A stretch of 64,000 nucleotides of DNA, from assembly GCF_000746085.1 (NCBI RefSeq), contig NZ_JQKO01000014.1, positions 1 through 64,000 on the forward strand, read 5' to 3'. This document shows positions 45,277 through 54,341 of the stretch, piece by piece. This stretch comes from Methylocapsa aurea. Lineage in GTDB: Bacteria; Pseudomonadota; Alphaproteobacteria; Rhizobiales; Beijerinckiaceae. The translations under genes and the position numbers were made by a program. A model generated the notes under the pieces. That model worked only from the letters and a program-made list of their open reading frames with translations, was not told where the DNA came from and made no database searches. Every line of letters starts with the position of its first letter. The first letter of the stretch is position 1.

Positions 45277-46320
45277 ATGACCTCGTACATCTCCACCCAC
45301 TCGATCACGTCTTCGCTGCGGCAATCCATCCTAAAGATGCAGTCTGAACTCGCCGCCAATCAAACCGAGCTCGCCACCGGCAATTATGCCGACATCGGTC
45401 TCGCGCTCGGCGGAAGAACCGGAGAAAGCCTATCGCTTCAAGCCGAAGGCGCATTTCTTCAGACTATCTCCGATGCCAACGCGGTAGTCGAAACGCGTCT
45501 CAGCGTGACCCAAAATGTTCTAACAAACTTGCAAAGTTCGGCGCAGGATCTGCTCAACGCATTGCTTGCAACGAACGACGGAACGACGAATGCCAGCACG
45601 ATACAGGCAAGCGGGGTGAGCAACTTTAAGGCGCTTATCTCGAATTTGAATTCCACTCTCGACGGCGATTATCTTTTCGCCGGAACAAATACGAGCAGTC
45701 GCCCCATCACAGACTATTACGGCGCCTCGATGGCGAACAAACTGGCCGTCGACGCTGCCTTTTCCGCGGCCTTCGGGGTCTCCCAAGCGGACCCTGGCGT
45801 ATCGAGCATCAGCGGCGCAGATATGCAGGGCTTCCTTGACACTGAATTTGCGCCGCTATTCCAGGGAGCCAATTGGACGACAGATTGGTCATCTGCTTCC
45901 GATCAGACGCTGACCAATCGGGTCTCACCGACGCTGACGGAGAATACGTCGGTGAGCGCCAATGAGCCCGGCTTTCAGCAGCTCGCCCAGGCCTATGCAA
46001 TGGTCGCTGATCTTGGCGCGCAAAATCTCAGCTCCGACGCCTATCAAGCCGTCGTTAGCACAGCCCGAAGCGTTCTAACCTCAGCAATTGAGAATATCGC
46101 TGACCTCCAAGCGAGAGTTGGCGTGGCCCAATCCAGCGTGATGACCGCTACCGACCAAATGTCTCTCCAGATGAATATTTTGTCGGCGGAAGTTAGCAAT
46201 CTCGAAAGCGTGAATACCTATGAGGTCTCAGCGCGCATGACAAGCCTCCAAACGCAGATCGAGATTTCTTACTCGCTGACGTCGCAACTTCAGCAACTCA
46301 GCCTGGTGAAATTTCTCTGA
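45277..46320 (+). CDS. flgL: Hook-filament junction protein FlgL (HAP3)
   Basis: A 347-residue flagellin-like junction protein. The N-terminus (LRQSILKMQSELAANQTELATGNYADIG, positions ~13-40) and a GDYLFAGTNTSSRPITDYYG stretch mark the HAP3 family, and the C-terminal helix ends TSQLQQLSLVKFL. It follows flgK after 12 nt. Confidence 0.93.
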   Translation: MTSYISTHSITSSLRQSILKMQSELAANQTELATGNYADIGLALGGRTGESLSLQAEGAFLQTISDANAVVETRLSVTQNVLTNLQSSAQDLLNALLATNDGTTNASTIQASGVSNFKALISNLNSTLDGDYLFAGTNTSSRPITDYYGASMANKLAVDAAFSAAFGVSQADPGVSSISGADMQGFLDTEFAPLFQGANWTTDWSSASDQTLTNRVSPTLTENTSVSANEPGFQQLAQAYAMVADLGAQNLSSDAYQAVVSTARSVLTSAIENIADLQARVGVAQSSVMTATDQMSLQMNILSAEVSNLESVNTYEVSARMTSLQTQIEISYSLTSQLQQLSLVKFL

Positions 46321-46359
46321 TTCGGGCCCTCTAGCAGCCATGCAACGCGACAGGTAATC

Positions 46360-46707
46360 ATGTATCAGTTCAGTTATGCTGAAAGTCTACAAGAGGATCC
46401 ATCGAATTGTCGCGATCGGGAGCGCAGAGCGATGGAGCACGCAATCGCGCTTCTCCAACAGGCGGAAGCGGCGGGGGTTCGATCGCCTGAGACGGTGGAG
46501 GCTCTTTCATTTCTTTGCACTTTGTGGAGTGCTTTGATCGATGATCTTGGCAACTCTGAAAATGAGCTGCCCAATGTGCTGCGCGCAGATTTGCTGTCGG
46601 TTGGGTTCTGGATCATCAAAGAGGCGGGCTCGATTCGATCTGGGCAATCCGAAAGTTTTCGGGGCCTAATCGACATATGCGCTATGATTCGCGATGGATT
46701 GAAGTGA
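46360..46707 (+). CDS. flaF: Flagellin synthesis regulator FlaF
   Basis: A 115-residue cytoplasmic protein that promotes flagellin synthesis and secretion in Caulobacter and rhizobia. The family pattern is clear: a basic N-terminal helix with RERRAMEHAIALLQQAEAAG, then FLCTLWSALIDDLGNSENELP and LLSVGFWIIKEAG. It pairs functionally with FlbT, encoded 9 nt downstream, and this FlaF/FlbT pair sits 13 kb from the flagellin gene it is expected to regulate. Confidence 0.93.
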   Translation: MYQFSYAESLQEDPSNCRDRERRAMEHAIALLQQAEAAGVRSPETVEALSFLCTLWSALIDDLGNSENELPNVLRADLLSVGFWIIKEAGSIRSGQSESFRGLIDICAMIRDGLK

Positions 46708-46716
46708 GGGGCGCCG

Positions 46717-47127
46717 ATGCATATTTCACTTCGCGCCGGGGAGAAAATCTACATCAACGGGGCGGTGCTTTGCGCTGACCGGAAGGTATCTCTCGAACTG
46801 CTCAACGACGCCACTTTTCTCTTGGAGGCGCATGTCATGAAGGTCGAGGATGCAAACACGCCGCTGCGGCAGCTTTATTTCATCGTTCAGATCATGCTGA
46901 TGAATCCGACCGACACGGCGACTGCGAATGAGATGTTTCAGAATTCAATTCAGAGGACCATAGAGGTCGCCGAAAACGTGACGCTGCTGGCGGGTCTAAA
47001 AGCGGTCAAAAACCTCGTCGATACAAATCGGGTCTTTGAGGCATTGAAAGCGATTCGTATGCTTTTCCCGATCGAAGGGAAGATATTGGCGGGCGGTAGA
47101 GTGACGTCGCCAACCCAAGCAGCCTGA
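46717..47127 (+). CDS. flbT: Flagellin mRNA regulator FlbT
   Basis: A 136-residue post-transcriptional regulator. In Caulobacter FlbT binds the flagellin leader and destabilises the message; in Brucella it acts positively. The sequence has the N-terminal HISLRAGEKIYINGAVLCADRKVSLELLN region (positions 2-30) and the central TPLRQLYFIVQIMLMNP block. The structured flagellin leader at 33028-33133 is its most probable target here (inference). Confidence 0.94.
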   Translation: MHISLRAGEKIYINGAVLCADRKVSLELLNDATFLLEAHVMKVEDANTPLRQLYFIVQIMLMNPTDTATANEMFQNSIQRTIEVAENVTLLAGLKAVKNLVDTNRVFEALKAIRMLFPIEGKILAGGRVTSPTQAA

Positions 47128-47151
47128 CGAATCTGTTGAAGAGGAGGATCC

Positions 47152-47565
47152 ATGTCCGCAAGCAGCATTAGCGCGGCATCAGCCGCGGCGACCTCGAATG
47201 CGTCCGGTCCAACTGCGAGCGCCGCTTCCGGGGCGGCGACCGTTGACTATAATCAGTTTTTGCGTCTCCTGGTCGCGGAACTGAAGAATCAGGATCCGAC
47301 AAGTCCTACAGATCCGACCCAATATATGAGTCAGTTGGCCTCGTTTTCCGCAGTGGAGCAACAAGTCCAAACCAATGCGACGCTTGACGCATTGTTCGCT
47401 ATGCAGGCGATCAACGTCATCGGAAGGACGGTTACATCCTCCGACGGATCGACAAGCGGAACCGTGGTCGCCGTCCACACATCCTCTGGCGGAGCGGCCA
47501 CGGCAACGTTAAGCGATGGCAGCACTATTTCTATTGGTTCCGGCGTGACCGTCAGCTCCTCATGA
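47152..47565 (+). CDS. flgD: Hook assembly scaffold protein FlgD
   Basis: A 137-residue truncated form of FlgD, as is usual in rhizobia: only the N-terminal export and cap region is kept. After a Ser/Ala-rich start, the motif FLRLLVAELKNQDPTSPTDPTQYMSQLASFSAVEQQ (positions ~31-66) is diagnostic, and the protein ends after a short beta domain (GTVVAVHTSSGGAATATLSDG). It overlaps fliQ by four bases. Confidence 0.93.
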   Translation: MSASSISAASAAATSNASGPTASAASGAATVDYNQFLRLLVAELKNQDPTSPTDPTQYMSQLASFSAVEQQVQTNATLDALFAMQAINVIGRTVTSSDGSTSGTVVAVHTSSGGAATATLSDGSTISIGSGVTVSSS

Positions 47566-47828
47566 ACGAAGCCGACGCGTTGGAGCTTATCCGCTCTGCG
47601 ATTTGGACCATCATCGTTGGTTCTGGCCCGGCGGTCGGAGCCGCGATGATCGTTGGGTTGATCATCGCTCTATTGCAGGCTTTGACTCAAATTCAGGAAA
47701 TGACTCTTACCTTCGTTCCAAAAATCGTCGTGATTTTCATCGTGCTGACCATTGGCGCGCCTTTCATCGGCGGCCAGATCCATGCGTTTACAGAAATGGT
47801 CTATTCGCGGATCGAGAGGGGCTTTTGA
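47562..47828 (+). CDS. fliQ: Flagellar export gate protein FliQ
   Basis: An 88-residue two-helix gate subunit. The sequence LIRSAIWTIIVGSGPAVGAAMIVGLIIALLQALTQIQEMTLTFVPK (positions 9-54) is typical of FliQ, including the ALTQIQEMTLTFVPK motif. ATGA overlaps with flgD. A 186-nt gap with no clear gene separates it from flhA. Confidence 0.95.
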   Translation: MNEADALELIRSAIWTIIVGSGPAVGAAMIVGLIIALLQALTQIQEMTLTFVPKIVVIFIVLTIGAPFIGGQIHAFTEMVYSRIERGF

Positions 47829-48014
47829 AGCGCGGGTGATGCGTCCGTGAGCACTTGAAGCTTTTGCCATGCGCCGAAGTTATTTCCGTGGCCGGACTGC
47901 CGGAGGTCAATCGCGAGATCTGCGCGAGGCTTGGCCTGCGCCGTTGGCATCATCACGCTCATGCAAGGTAGGGCCTACAGAGTCGACGGGACTGTTGCGG
48001 TCCGAGGAGTGAGA

Positions 48015-50105
48015 ATGGCCGATCTGTTATTGCCCGCCGCCGCCGGAATCGAACGCAAGAGCGCGCGGGACATTGGTTTCGCAGCGGGAATCGTTGCGAT
48101 TCTCTCGATTTTTTTCCTGCCCGTTCCGGCGTTCTTAATCGATATTGGCGTCGCGTTTTCGATTGCGCTTTCAGTGTTGATCTTGATGGTCGCCCTTTGG
48201 ATTCAGAGACCGCTGGATTTTTCCGCCTTTCCGACAGTGCTTCTTGTCGCGACGCTTCTGCGTCTGGCGCTGAATATTGCGACGACGAGGCTAATTCTGT
48301 CTAACGGCTCCGAAGGATTGACGGCCGCAGGCTACATTATCGGCGGCTTTTCGAAACTGGTCATGAGCGGCGATTTCGTCATCGGCCTCATCGTCTTCGC
48401 CATACTGATCACCGTGAATTTTGTGGTTATCACGAAAGGGGCCACGCGCATCGCCGAAGTGGGCGCGAGATTCACTCTCGACGCCATTCCAGGCAAACAA
48501 ATGGCGATCGACGCGGACCTTTCTGCGGGGTTGATCGACGACAAAGAAGCGCAACGCCGTCGGCGCGAGCTCGAAGAGGAAAGTTCGTTCTTTGGTTCAA
48601 TGGATGGCGCGTCGAAATTTGTGCGTGGGGACGCTATAGCTGGGCTTATTATTCTGGCGGTCAATATATTCGGCGGAATAGTGATTGGCGCGACGCGGCA
48701 CAATATGCCGCTCGGCGAGGCCGCGGATGTCTTCACCAAATTATCCGTTGGCGATGGACTTGTTTCGCAAATACCGGCGCTCATTATTTCGCTTTCGGCT
48801 GCGCTCCTTGTTTCCAAGGGGGGCACCAGGGGCGCGACGGAAGAGGCGGTTCTCAACCAGCTCGTCAAATATCCGCGGGCGTTGTTCGTCGCCGCGCTCC
48901 TCATGTTCGGCATGGCCATCGTTCCGGGGCTGCCATTTTTTCCCTTCGCTTTGTTGGGGGGGCTATTGGCGTTTACGGGCTACGCGGTTCCAAAGCGGCT
49001 CGCCAAGGAACAGGCCAGTGAGCGGACCAAGACGCTTGAGGCCGAGCAGCAGGCGCAACAGGAGGCGAAGGACTCCGTTAGGGAATCGATACGGTCGGCG
49101 GAAATCGAGCTCTGCCTTGGAAAGCAACTCGCGACGAGGCTGCATGCCTCTCACAATGAGCTGGTGGGGAGGGTCGCGAAGACGCGGCGGAAGTTTGCCC
49201 GGCAATTCGGCTTCGTCGTCCCGGACATAAAGCTTTCCGATAGTCTGTCGATCCCGTCCAAGGGCTATCAAATCAAGATTCATGGCACAGTAGTTGCGGC
49301 GCATGAATTGAGGATAGGCGAACTCCTCGTCATCGTCGGCGATGGACGCAGACCGGACCTGCCTGGGGATGAAAGTCGAGAACCGGCGTTTGGCATGAAG
49401 GCATTATGGATTTCTCAGGCCTTCAAAAACGAATTGAAGCGGGAGGGATTTACCCCGATCGACAACATTTCGGTATTGTTGACGCATTTGAGCGAGGTCA
49501 TTCGCAACAATCTGGCGCAGTTGCTTTCTTACAAAGACATGCGCGCCCTGTTCGATCGGCTTGGCCCCGAATATAAGCGCCTTATCGATGACATCTGCCC
49601 CTCGCAGATTTCCTATTCTGGGTTGCAGGCGGTCTTGAAGCTTCTCCTGGCCGAGCGCGTGTCGATTCGCAATCTGCATCTCATTCTCGAGGCGATCGCC
49701 GAGATTGCGCCCCACGCGCGGCGGGCGGAGCAGGTCGCCGAGCATGTGCGGATGCGGATGGCGCAACAGATTTGCGGCGATCTGACCGATGGCGGCGTGC
49801 TCAAAGTGCTGCGCCTTGGCAATCGTTGGGACTTGGCCTTTCATCAGAGTTTGAAGAGGGATGGCAAAGGGGACATCGTGGAGTTCGATCTCGATCCTGG
49901 GATGGTCGAGGAATTCAGCAAGGAGGCGTCGGCGGCGATCCGCGAAAGAATGGATCAGAACCACCACTTTGTGCTGGTCGCAGCGCCCGAGGCGAGACCT
50001 TATGTTCGAATGGTTGTGGAGCGTCTTTTCGCCACATTGCCTGTGTTGTCGCATCTTGAAATTGCCAGGGGCGTCGAAATCAGGTCGCTTGGGACGCTAT
50101 CGTGA
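48015..50105 (+). CDS. flhA: Flagellar export gate protein FlhA
   Basis: A 696-residue export-gate protein. Eight membrane helices occupy the first ~330 residues, with the FHIPEP-type region visible as [29 protein letters not shown] (positions ~72-100) and the conserved cytoplasmic loop [25 protein letters not shown]. The C-terminal cytoplasmic domain binds chaperone-substrate complexes. The ATG at 48015 is chosen because GAGGAG lies 6 nt upstream; the frame is open back to 47931. Confidence 0.96.
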   Translation: MADLLLPAAAGIERKSARDIGFAAGIVAILSIFFLPVPAFLIDIGVAFSIALSVLILMVALWIQRPLDFSAFPTVLLVATLLRLALNIATTRLILSNGSEGLTAAGYIIGGFSKLVMSGDFVIGLIVFAILITVNFVVITKGATRIAEVGARFTLDAIPGKQMAIDADLSAGLIDDKEAQRRRRELEEESSFFGSMDGASKFVRGDAIAGLIILAVNIFGGIVIGATRHNMPLGEAADVFTKLSVGDGLVSQIPALIISLSAALLVSKGGTRGATEEAVLNQLVKYPRALFVAALLMFGMAIVPGLPFFPFALLGGLLAFTGYAVPKRLAKEQASERTKTLEAEQQAQQEAKDSVRESIRSAEIELCLGKQLATRLHASHNELVGRVAKTRRKFARQFGFVVPDIKLSDSLSIPSKGYQIKIHGTVVAAHELRIGELLVIVGDGRRPDLPGDESREPAFGMKALWISQAFKNELKREGFTPIDNISVLLTHLSEVIRNNLAQLLSYKDMRALFDRLGPEYKRLIDDICPSQISYSGLQAVLKLLLAERVSIRNLHLILEAIAEIAPHARRAEQVAEHVRMRMAQQICGDLTDGGVLKVLRLGNRWDLAFHQSLKRDGKGDIVEFDLDPGMVEEFSKEASAAIRERMDQNHHFVLVAAPEARPYVRMVVERLFATLPVLSHLEIARGVEIRSLGTLS

Positions 50106-50857
50106 CGGCGATTGGGGCGCATGTGGTTCTCGCGACCTTCGTCCTGTTCTGCCGCATCGGCGCATGCTTGATGGTGATGCCAGGATTTTCAAATCCTCGC
50201 GTCCCGGTGAATATTAGATTGTTCCTTGCATTTGCGATCACTTTGGCATTGACGCCGCTGTTGTCAGGCTCGATCGAAGCCAGCGCGTCAGAGGCGGCGC
50301 CAATTGCCTTGATGCTGATCCTTGTTTCTGAAATCGGTATCGGGGCGTTGATTGGAGTCCTTGGGCGAGCCTTTTTTGAAGCTCTTGCAACCTTGACGAA
50401 TATGATCGCAATGGCGATCGGTCTGGCCAGTCCGCTCAAAGGCCCAATGGATGAAAGCGAGCCTTCACCCGCCGTAGCGTCCCTCGTCGCCCTTGCGGCG
50501 ACGACGCTTTTCTTTTTGACGGACCTTCATTGGGAAGTGTTGCGCGGGCTCGTTGCATCCTACGCCGCGCTGCCCGTATCCGCATATTTCAATCCACAAT
50601 TTAGTCTTATTCAAGTGAGCGAGTGTCTCTCCAAGTCATTCTTGATCGCGCTTCGAATCAGCAGCCCATTCGTCATCTATTCGCTGATTGTTAATCTGGC
50701 GATTGCGCTGGCCGCTAAGTTGACGCCGCAGATTCCCGTTTATTTCATTTCCATGCCGGCAGTTGTCGCTGGAGGCTTGTTTCTACTTTATGTTGCGTGC
50801 AAGCAATTTCTTGAACAGTTTCTCGCAGCTTTTTCGACGTGGCTCGCGACGGGATGA
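50102..50857 (+). CDS. fliR: Flagellar export gate protein FliR
   Basis: A 251-residue membrane protein completing the FliPQR gate. Start [35 protein letters not shown] (positions ~13-47) is the family signature, with about six membrane helices and a C-terminal helix [19 protein letters not shown] start overlapping the flhA stop (GTGA). Followed by a 123-bp gap before the FliJ-like gene. Confidence 0.94.
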   Translation: MTAIGAHVVLATFVLFCRIGACLMVMPGFSNPRVPVNIRLFLAFAITLALTPLLSGSIEASASEAAPIALMLILVSEIGIGALIGVLGRAFFEALATLTNMIAMAIGLASPLKGPMDESEPSPAVASLVALAATTLFFLTDLHWEVLRGLVASYAALPVSAYFNPQFSLIQVSECLSKSFLIALRISSPFVIYSLIVNLAIALAAKLTPQIPVYFISMPAVVAGGLFLLYVACKQFLEQFLAAFSTWLATG

Positions 50858-50980
50858 GTTGATGATCTCGCTGAATGATTGGCTTTCGCCGCAACTTCGA
50901 GCGCGCTGGAGCTTAGACCGCCGCCGATATGGCGGCGCGGCGATTCGAACGCGGCCGCGGCGCGTTGATTTGGCGCGGTC

Positions 50981-51367
50981 ATGAGGCGTCGGCTTCGCAA
51001 GGCCCACCGCATGCTTGCCGTGCAAGCGGAACTCGGCCGGCTGGCGGAGTGGCGGCTGAGCGACCTCGAACGTCAGGCGTCCGACCTAACGGATCAGCGC
51101 CGCGACCTCCTTCGCTTTCTAGATGGCGAGCTGGTGTTTTCTGGTCTGTTTGCGGCGACCATGATGCGCCGCTTGCATGGCCTCGAAGAATCGGGCGCGG
51201 TCCTCAATGGCCGAACGGAAGCGCAAGCGGCCCGGAGTTTGGAGGAGCAAGGACGACTGCGGCGCGTTGAGCGGATGGTCAAGGCGGTCGAATGTGAAGC
51301 GCGGCGCGTGGACGACGCGCGACAACTTGTCGAGGCGATTGAAATCGCGCTCAATCGGCTTGCATAA
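50981..51367 (+). CDS. Coiled-coil protein, possible FliJ counterpart
   Basis: A 128-residue, almost entirely helical, Arg/Glu/Leu-rich protein: AHRMLAVQAELGRLAEWRLSD, then LERQASDLTDQRRDLLRFL and SLEEQGRLRRVERMVKAVEC. The size, helical content and place next to fliR and the flgJ/flgN-like genes fit the export chaperone FliJ (usually about 130-150 residues), but there is no sequence motif that proves it. Rhizobial clusters carry an unnamed gene at the same place. Confidence 0.6.
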   Translation: MRRRLRKAHRMLAVQAELGRLAEWRLSDLERQASDLTDQRRDLLRFLDGELVFSGLFAATMMRRLHGLEESGAVLNGRTEAQAARSLEEQGRLRRVERMVKAVECEARRVDDARQLVEAIEIALNRLA

Positions 51368-51427
51368 GCCTCCGGCAAGCCAGAGGGCCCACCTTGTAGC
51401 GACATTCCTCGTAAAGGTGACCAGCGC

Positions 51428-51958
51428 GTGTCGATCAAACCGGTTTCGGACATTGTCCTCGACGTGGCCAGAGCGGCCGATCCAGTCAAATCGCTCATAG
51501 CGACGGAAAGGCTGGCTGGTCTGGGACCAGCGGAGCAAGGCTCGAGTGGCGGCTTTGCTACCGCGATCAAGGCTACGGCGATTGAGGGAGCCGTGGAAAG
51601 CGCGCCATCCGAACTGCGCGATCAACTCGCGCTGATGGGCGCGACATCGCCACGAACGCTCGCTCCAATGGACGCCCGGACGAAAGCATATAAAGGCCTC
51701 GAACAACTCGTCCTGCAAAGTCTTGTCGAAAACATGCTTCCGAAAGACGCTAGCGAAATTTTTGGGCATGGCGCGGCGGGCGACATTTGGAGATCGATGC
51801 TGGCGGAGCAATTGGCGACGCAGATAGGAAAGAATGTCGATCTTGGCCTCGTCAAGGCTGCATCAATCGGAGGCGGCGCCGTCGCGCCCTCGCCGGAAGG
51901 CGAAGGCGGCGCGCGCGGGATTAATGCGAACGATGCTCTCGTTGGGCTTCGGTCTTGA
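51428..51958 (+). CDS. flgJ: FlgJ-like rod-binding protein (no hydrolase domain)
   Basis: A 176-residue rod-capping protein. The C-terminal half contains the rod-binding motif FEELVLQSFVENML-like as YKGLEQLVLQSLVENMLPKD, then EIFGHGAAGDIWRSMLAEQLATQI (positions ~110-134). The muramidase domain of enterobacterial FlgJ is absent; that activity may come from the transglycosylase at 40666. GTG start; its stop overlaps the next gene (TTGA). Confidence 0.88.
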   Translation: MSIKPVSDIVLDVARAADPVKSLIATERLAGLGPAEQGSSGGFATAIKATAIEGAVESAPSELRDQLALMGATSPRTLAPMDARTKAYKGLEQLVLQSLVENMLPKDASEIFGHGAAGDIWRSMLAEQLATQIGKNVDLGLVKAASIGGGAVAPSPEGEGGARGINANDALVGLRS

Positions 51959-52464
51959 CCGCGATGCCCGGCGAATTCGCCGCCCATTCTCTCGAGGCTG
52001 CAGCCGCCAGCGCTAGCGGCCGCGAAATTTCCATGTCGGTCCCCCGGCAAGACGCATTCGCCAAGCCGGATAGCCCTGCCAGACAGGGTCAGTCGGCGGC
52101 CATGTCGGAGGCTTTCGTCAAAACGATCGAACGCATCGAACGGCTCCTCGATCTCGAGACCGAGATGCTCAAGCAACATAGACCGATCGTTCTGCACGAC
52201 TTTAATCACAAGAAGAGCCATGGACTTCTTGAACTCACCCGCACGATGGACGCCCTGCGCGCGCTCGACGATCCCGCGGTCGACTTCGACGTAAGAGCGC
52301 CATTGGCGAGGCTGCGCGTGAAGCTGGAAAGCAATCTCGCAATGCTTCAGATGCATTTGAACGCGGTGGGCGAGATTGCCGAGATCATCGCTCGCGCCAT
52401 TCAAGATCATGAGTCGGATGGAACCTATTCTGCCGGAATGAACGGCATCGGATATCGGCGATGA
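51955..52464 (+). CDS. flgN: FlgN-like export chaperone
   Basis: A 169-residue protein. The disordered N-terminus (Ala/Ser-rich) is followed by a helical part starting AFVKTIERIERLLDLETEML, with the motif ALRALDDPAVDFDVRAPLARLRVKLESNLAMLQMHL (positions ~98-133), as in alphaproteobacterial FlgN chaperones for the hook-filament junction proteins FlgK and FlgL. The start is TTG overlapping flgJ; an ATG nine bases later is an alternative. Confidence 0.75.
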   Translation: MTAMPGEFAAHSLEAAAASASGREISMSVPRQDAFAKPDSPARQGQSAAMSEAFVKTIERIERLLDLETEMLKQHRPIVLHDFNHKKSHGLLELTRTMDALRALDDPAVDFDVRAPLARLRVKLESNLAMLQMHLNAVGEIAEIIARAIQDHESDGTYSAGMNGIGYRR

Positions 52465-52910
52465 TGCGGCTTGTCGTGAGCTGCCTCTGGATTTGCGCGG
52501 TCATGGGGGCGTCGACCTATGTCGGCGCCGACTGGCTGGCTGGCCCGACCTCTACCGCACCGACGGATAAGCGCATGGAAGGGCTCCAACATAAGAAAAT
52601 GGCTCCAATCAACGTTCCCATGATCTCCAATGGCAATGTCGAAGGCTATGTCGTGGCGCAATTCGTCTATCTCATTGCCGCCGAGAACTTGAAGCAATTA
52701 ACCGTGCCGCCAGACGCCTTCATCACTGACGAGACCTTTCGAGCGCTTTACTCCGACCAGCTGGATTTCAATCATATCGAAAAATACAATGTCCCAGCGC
52801 TGACAACAGGCCTGATCAAGAAGGTCAATCAACGGCTCGGCGGAGAGATCATCAAAGACCTGCTGGTTGAGGAATTTAACTATATCACCAGGGATGAGAT
52901 TTCGAAGTGA
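52461..52910 (+). CDS. Uncharacterised membrane-anchored protein of the rhizobial flagellar island
   Basis: A 149-residue protein with an N-terminal hydrophobic anchor (LVVSCLWICAVMGASTYVGAD). A soluble domain follows: INVPMISNGNVEGYVVAQFVYLI, TVPPDAFITDETFRALY and LTTGLIKKVNQRLGGEIIKDLLVEEFNYIT spread over residues ~50-144. Unnamed proteins with this same pattern (VPVISNGxVxGYxxxQFVY...LVEEFNY) sit at the same position in other rhizobial flagellar clusters. It resembles FliL in layout (one anchor plus periplasmic domain), but this is inference. ATGA overlap with the flgN-like gene. Confidence 0.8.
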   Translation: MMRLVVSCLWICAVMGASTYVGADWLAGPTSTAPTDKRMEGLQHKKMAPINVPMISNGNVEGYVVAQFVYLIAAENLKQLTVPPDAFITDETFRALYSDQLDFNHIEKYNVPALTTGLIKKVNQRLGGEIIKDLLVEEFNYITRDEISK

Positions 52911-53075
52911 CAGATCCCTCCGATAGCTGTCTCCAAGGAGCTCAAATCAGAATGGGTCTCCCGGCAAGGGCGCGATTCGCCGGCCCTTGAGGATGGCGCC
53001 GCTGGGAAGCGGACGTTCTTGGCGCAAACGAATTTTTTGAAGGCCATTGTCTTGGAGCTAAGAAGGAGCGAACCC

Positions 53076-53507
53076 ATGATTTTTGACCGGCTAACTTGGA
53101 TTGGGCTCATGATTGTGGCCCTTGGCTGGACCCTGTTGTTGTCCGCGGTGCAACTCACCGATCTTGTTGCGAGCCTATCCGGCCGAGTGATGGGCGGCGG
53201 CTCTCTCCCCATGGCGGGCATCGCCGAATGTACGATCCTAAGTGGATTCGGCATGGCGATTCTGGGAGCGCTGCAGACTGGGTTCGGCGCGCTGAACAAG
53301 TTTTTTGATGCGGTGCTGGCGCGGACCGCGCAACCTTCAACGAAAACAGCCCCGCAGCCGGCTAGCCGTCAGCGGAAAGTCATAGAGCGCGGCTGGGTCA
53401 AAGACCGCGCCTATATCCTCTTCGTGGATGGCAGCGTCGAGGTTGAAACGCTCTTGGGCCGGCGCCTTTTCCCTTCGCTGCAGGACGCACAAGAGTTCAT
53501 TGCCTGA
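53076..53507 (+). CDS. Uncharacterised two-helix membrane protein with basic C-terminal domain
   Basis: A 143-residue protein with two hydrophobic segments (WIGLMIVALGWTLLLSAVQLT; GIAECTILSGFGMAILGALQ). A flexible linker (TAQPSTKTAPQPASRQ) leads to a small soluble domain, KVIERGWVKDRAYILFVDGSVEVETLLGRRLFPSLQDAQEFIA by position 104-143. AAGGAG precedes the ATG at 53076 by 9 nt. No known family is recognised. The gap to the previous gene is 165 bp, so it could have a separate promoter while staying in the flagellar island. Confidence 0.75.
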   Translation: MIFDRLTWIGLMIVALGWTLLLSAVQLTDLVASLSGRVMGGGSLPMAGIAECTILSGFGMAILGALQTGFGALNKFFDAVLARTAQPSTKTAPQPASRQRKVIERGWVKDRAYILFVDGSVEVETLLGRRLFPSLQDAQEFIA

Positions 53508-53555
53508 TGTCGGCCTCATGTTGCCCGGGTGATTTGCAGGGAGCTGGAGGAGGCT

Positions 53556-53602
53556 GAGCGATTCCCGTTCGATCACATGAGTCCATGTGAAGGGAGCTCT
53601 AA
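53556..53602. repeat. Hairpin repeat, family C copy 2
   Basis: GAGCGATTCCCGTTCGATCAC... with CACATG-AGTC-CATGTG (53574-53589) as hairpin, followed by AGGGAGCTCTAAGG. It matches the layout of the element at 58242-58291 (AGCGATTCC...hairpin...GCTCTAG). Confidence 0.75.
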
Positions 53603-53641
53603 GGTCGCGTCAATGGCGCCAGTGGAAATTGGGAAGGACGC

Positions 53642-54328
53642 ATGGACATGATGTCAAACGGAAGAGGGAGCGCGAAATTTGGCGGGACCGGGGTGTCATC
53701 GCTTCGATCCGGTGGATCGACGCCGCCCAAGCCGACGAATTTTCTTTTCCGCCTGGAAAAGCAGTTGCTTTCGAAACGGACTGTGTTGCAAGGCTTGTTG
53801 GCCGCTCCCGCCAATGCATCCGTCGCAACCGCCGATATTGGGCTTGTGGCGGCCGGCATTGCCGCGGCGATGAGTTCCGCGATCTTCGCCGGATATATGA
53901 TCGCGCGGGACAATAGCCATCCGACTTTTGGCGGCGCCGAACACCTGATGCTTTTCGCGCAGCCGCTCGGCGGCGGATCGCTTCAGAAGAAAATTGACGC
54001 GGGCGTCGGCGAGGACCAGTTGGTCGACTATAACGCCACGGGTTCGATTCGCCGCGTCCCACTTGGCGAGCCTAGCGAAAGCCGCGGCGGGGCGGCGCAG
54101 TCAAGCGCGGATAAGATCCAGGCCGATGCGACCCGCGCGCAGCTCAAAGGCTATATCCTTAGCTTCGTTCAAAATGGCGCGGCGATCATCCGGAGCGCCC
54201 AAGGCTCCTATGTTGTAAGCCCGGGCGCCACTCTCCCGGGGGGAGGAAAAGTCCTTGCGATCGAACGGCGGGCGGACAAATGGATCGTCGTGACGGCGCG
54301 CGGAATCATTACGGAAGAGGCGCCATAG
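53642..54328 (+). CDS. Uncharacterised single-pass membrane protein with a C-terminal beta domain
   Basis: A 228-residue protein. An N-terminal Gly/Ser-rich segment precedes a basic patch (RLEKQLLSKRTVLQG) and one membrane helix (DIGLVAAGIAAAMSSAIFAGYMIA, about 66-89). After a linker, a C-terminal domain LKGYILSFVQNGAAIIRSAQGSYVVSPGATLPGGGKVLAIERRADKWIVVTARGII (positions ~170-225) resembles the beta domain seen in periplasmic PilP/GspC-type proteins of Rhizobiales. Its job is unknown. The start could also be the ATG at 53648. Confidence 0.75.
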   Translation: MDMMSNGRGSAKFGGTGVSSLRSGGSTPPKPTNFLFRLEKQLLSKRTVLQGLLAAPANASVATADIGLVAAGIAAAMSSAIFAGYMIARDNSHPTFGGAEHLMLFAQPLGGGSLQKKIDAGVGEDQLVDYNATGSIRRVPLGEPSESRGGAAQSSADKIQADATRAQLKGYILSFVQNGAAIIRSAQGSYVVSPGATLPGGGKVLAIERRADKWIVVTARGIITEEAP

Positions 54329-54341
54329 GCGCGCGGCGCCC

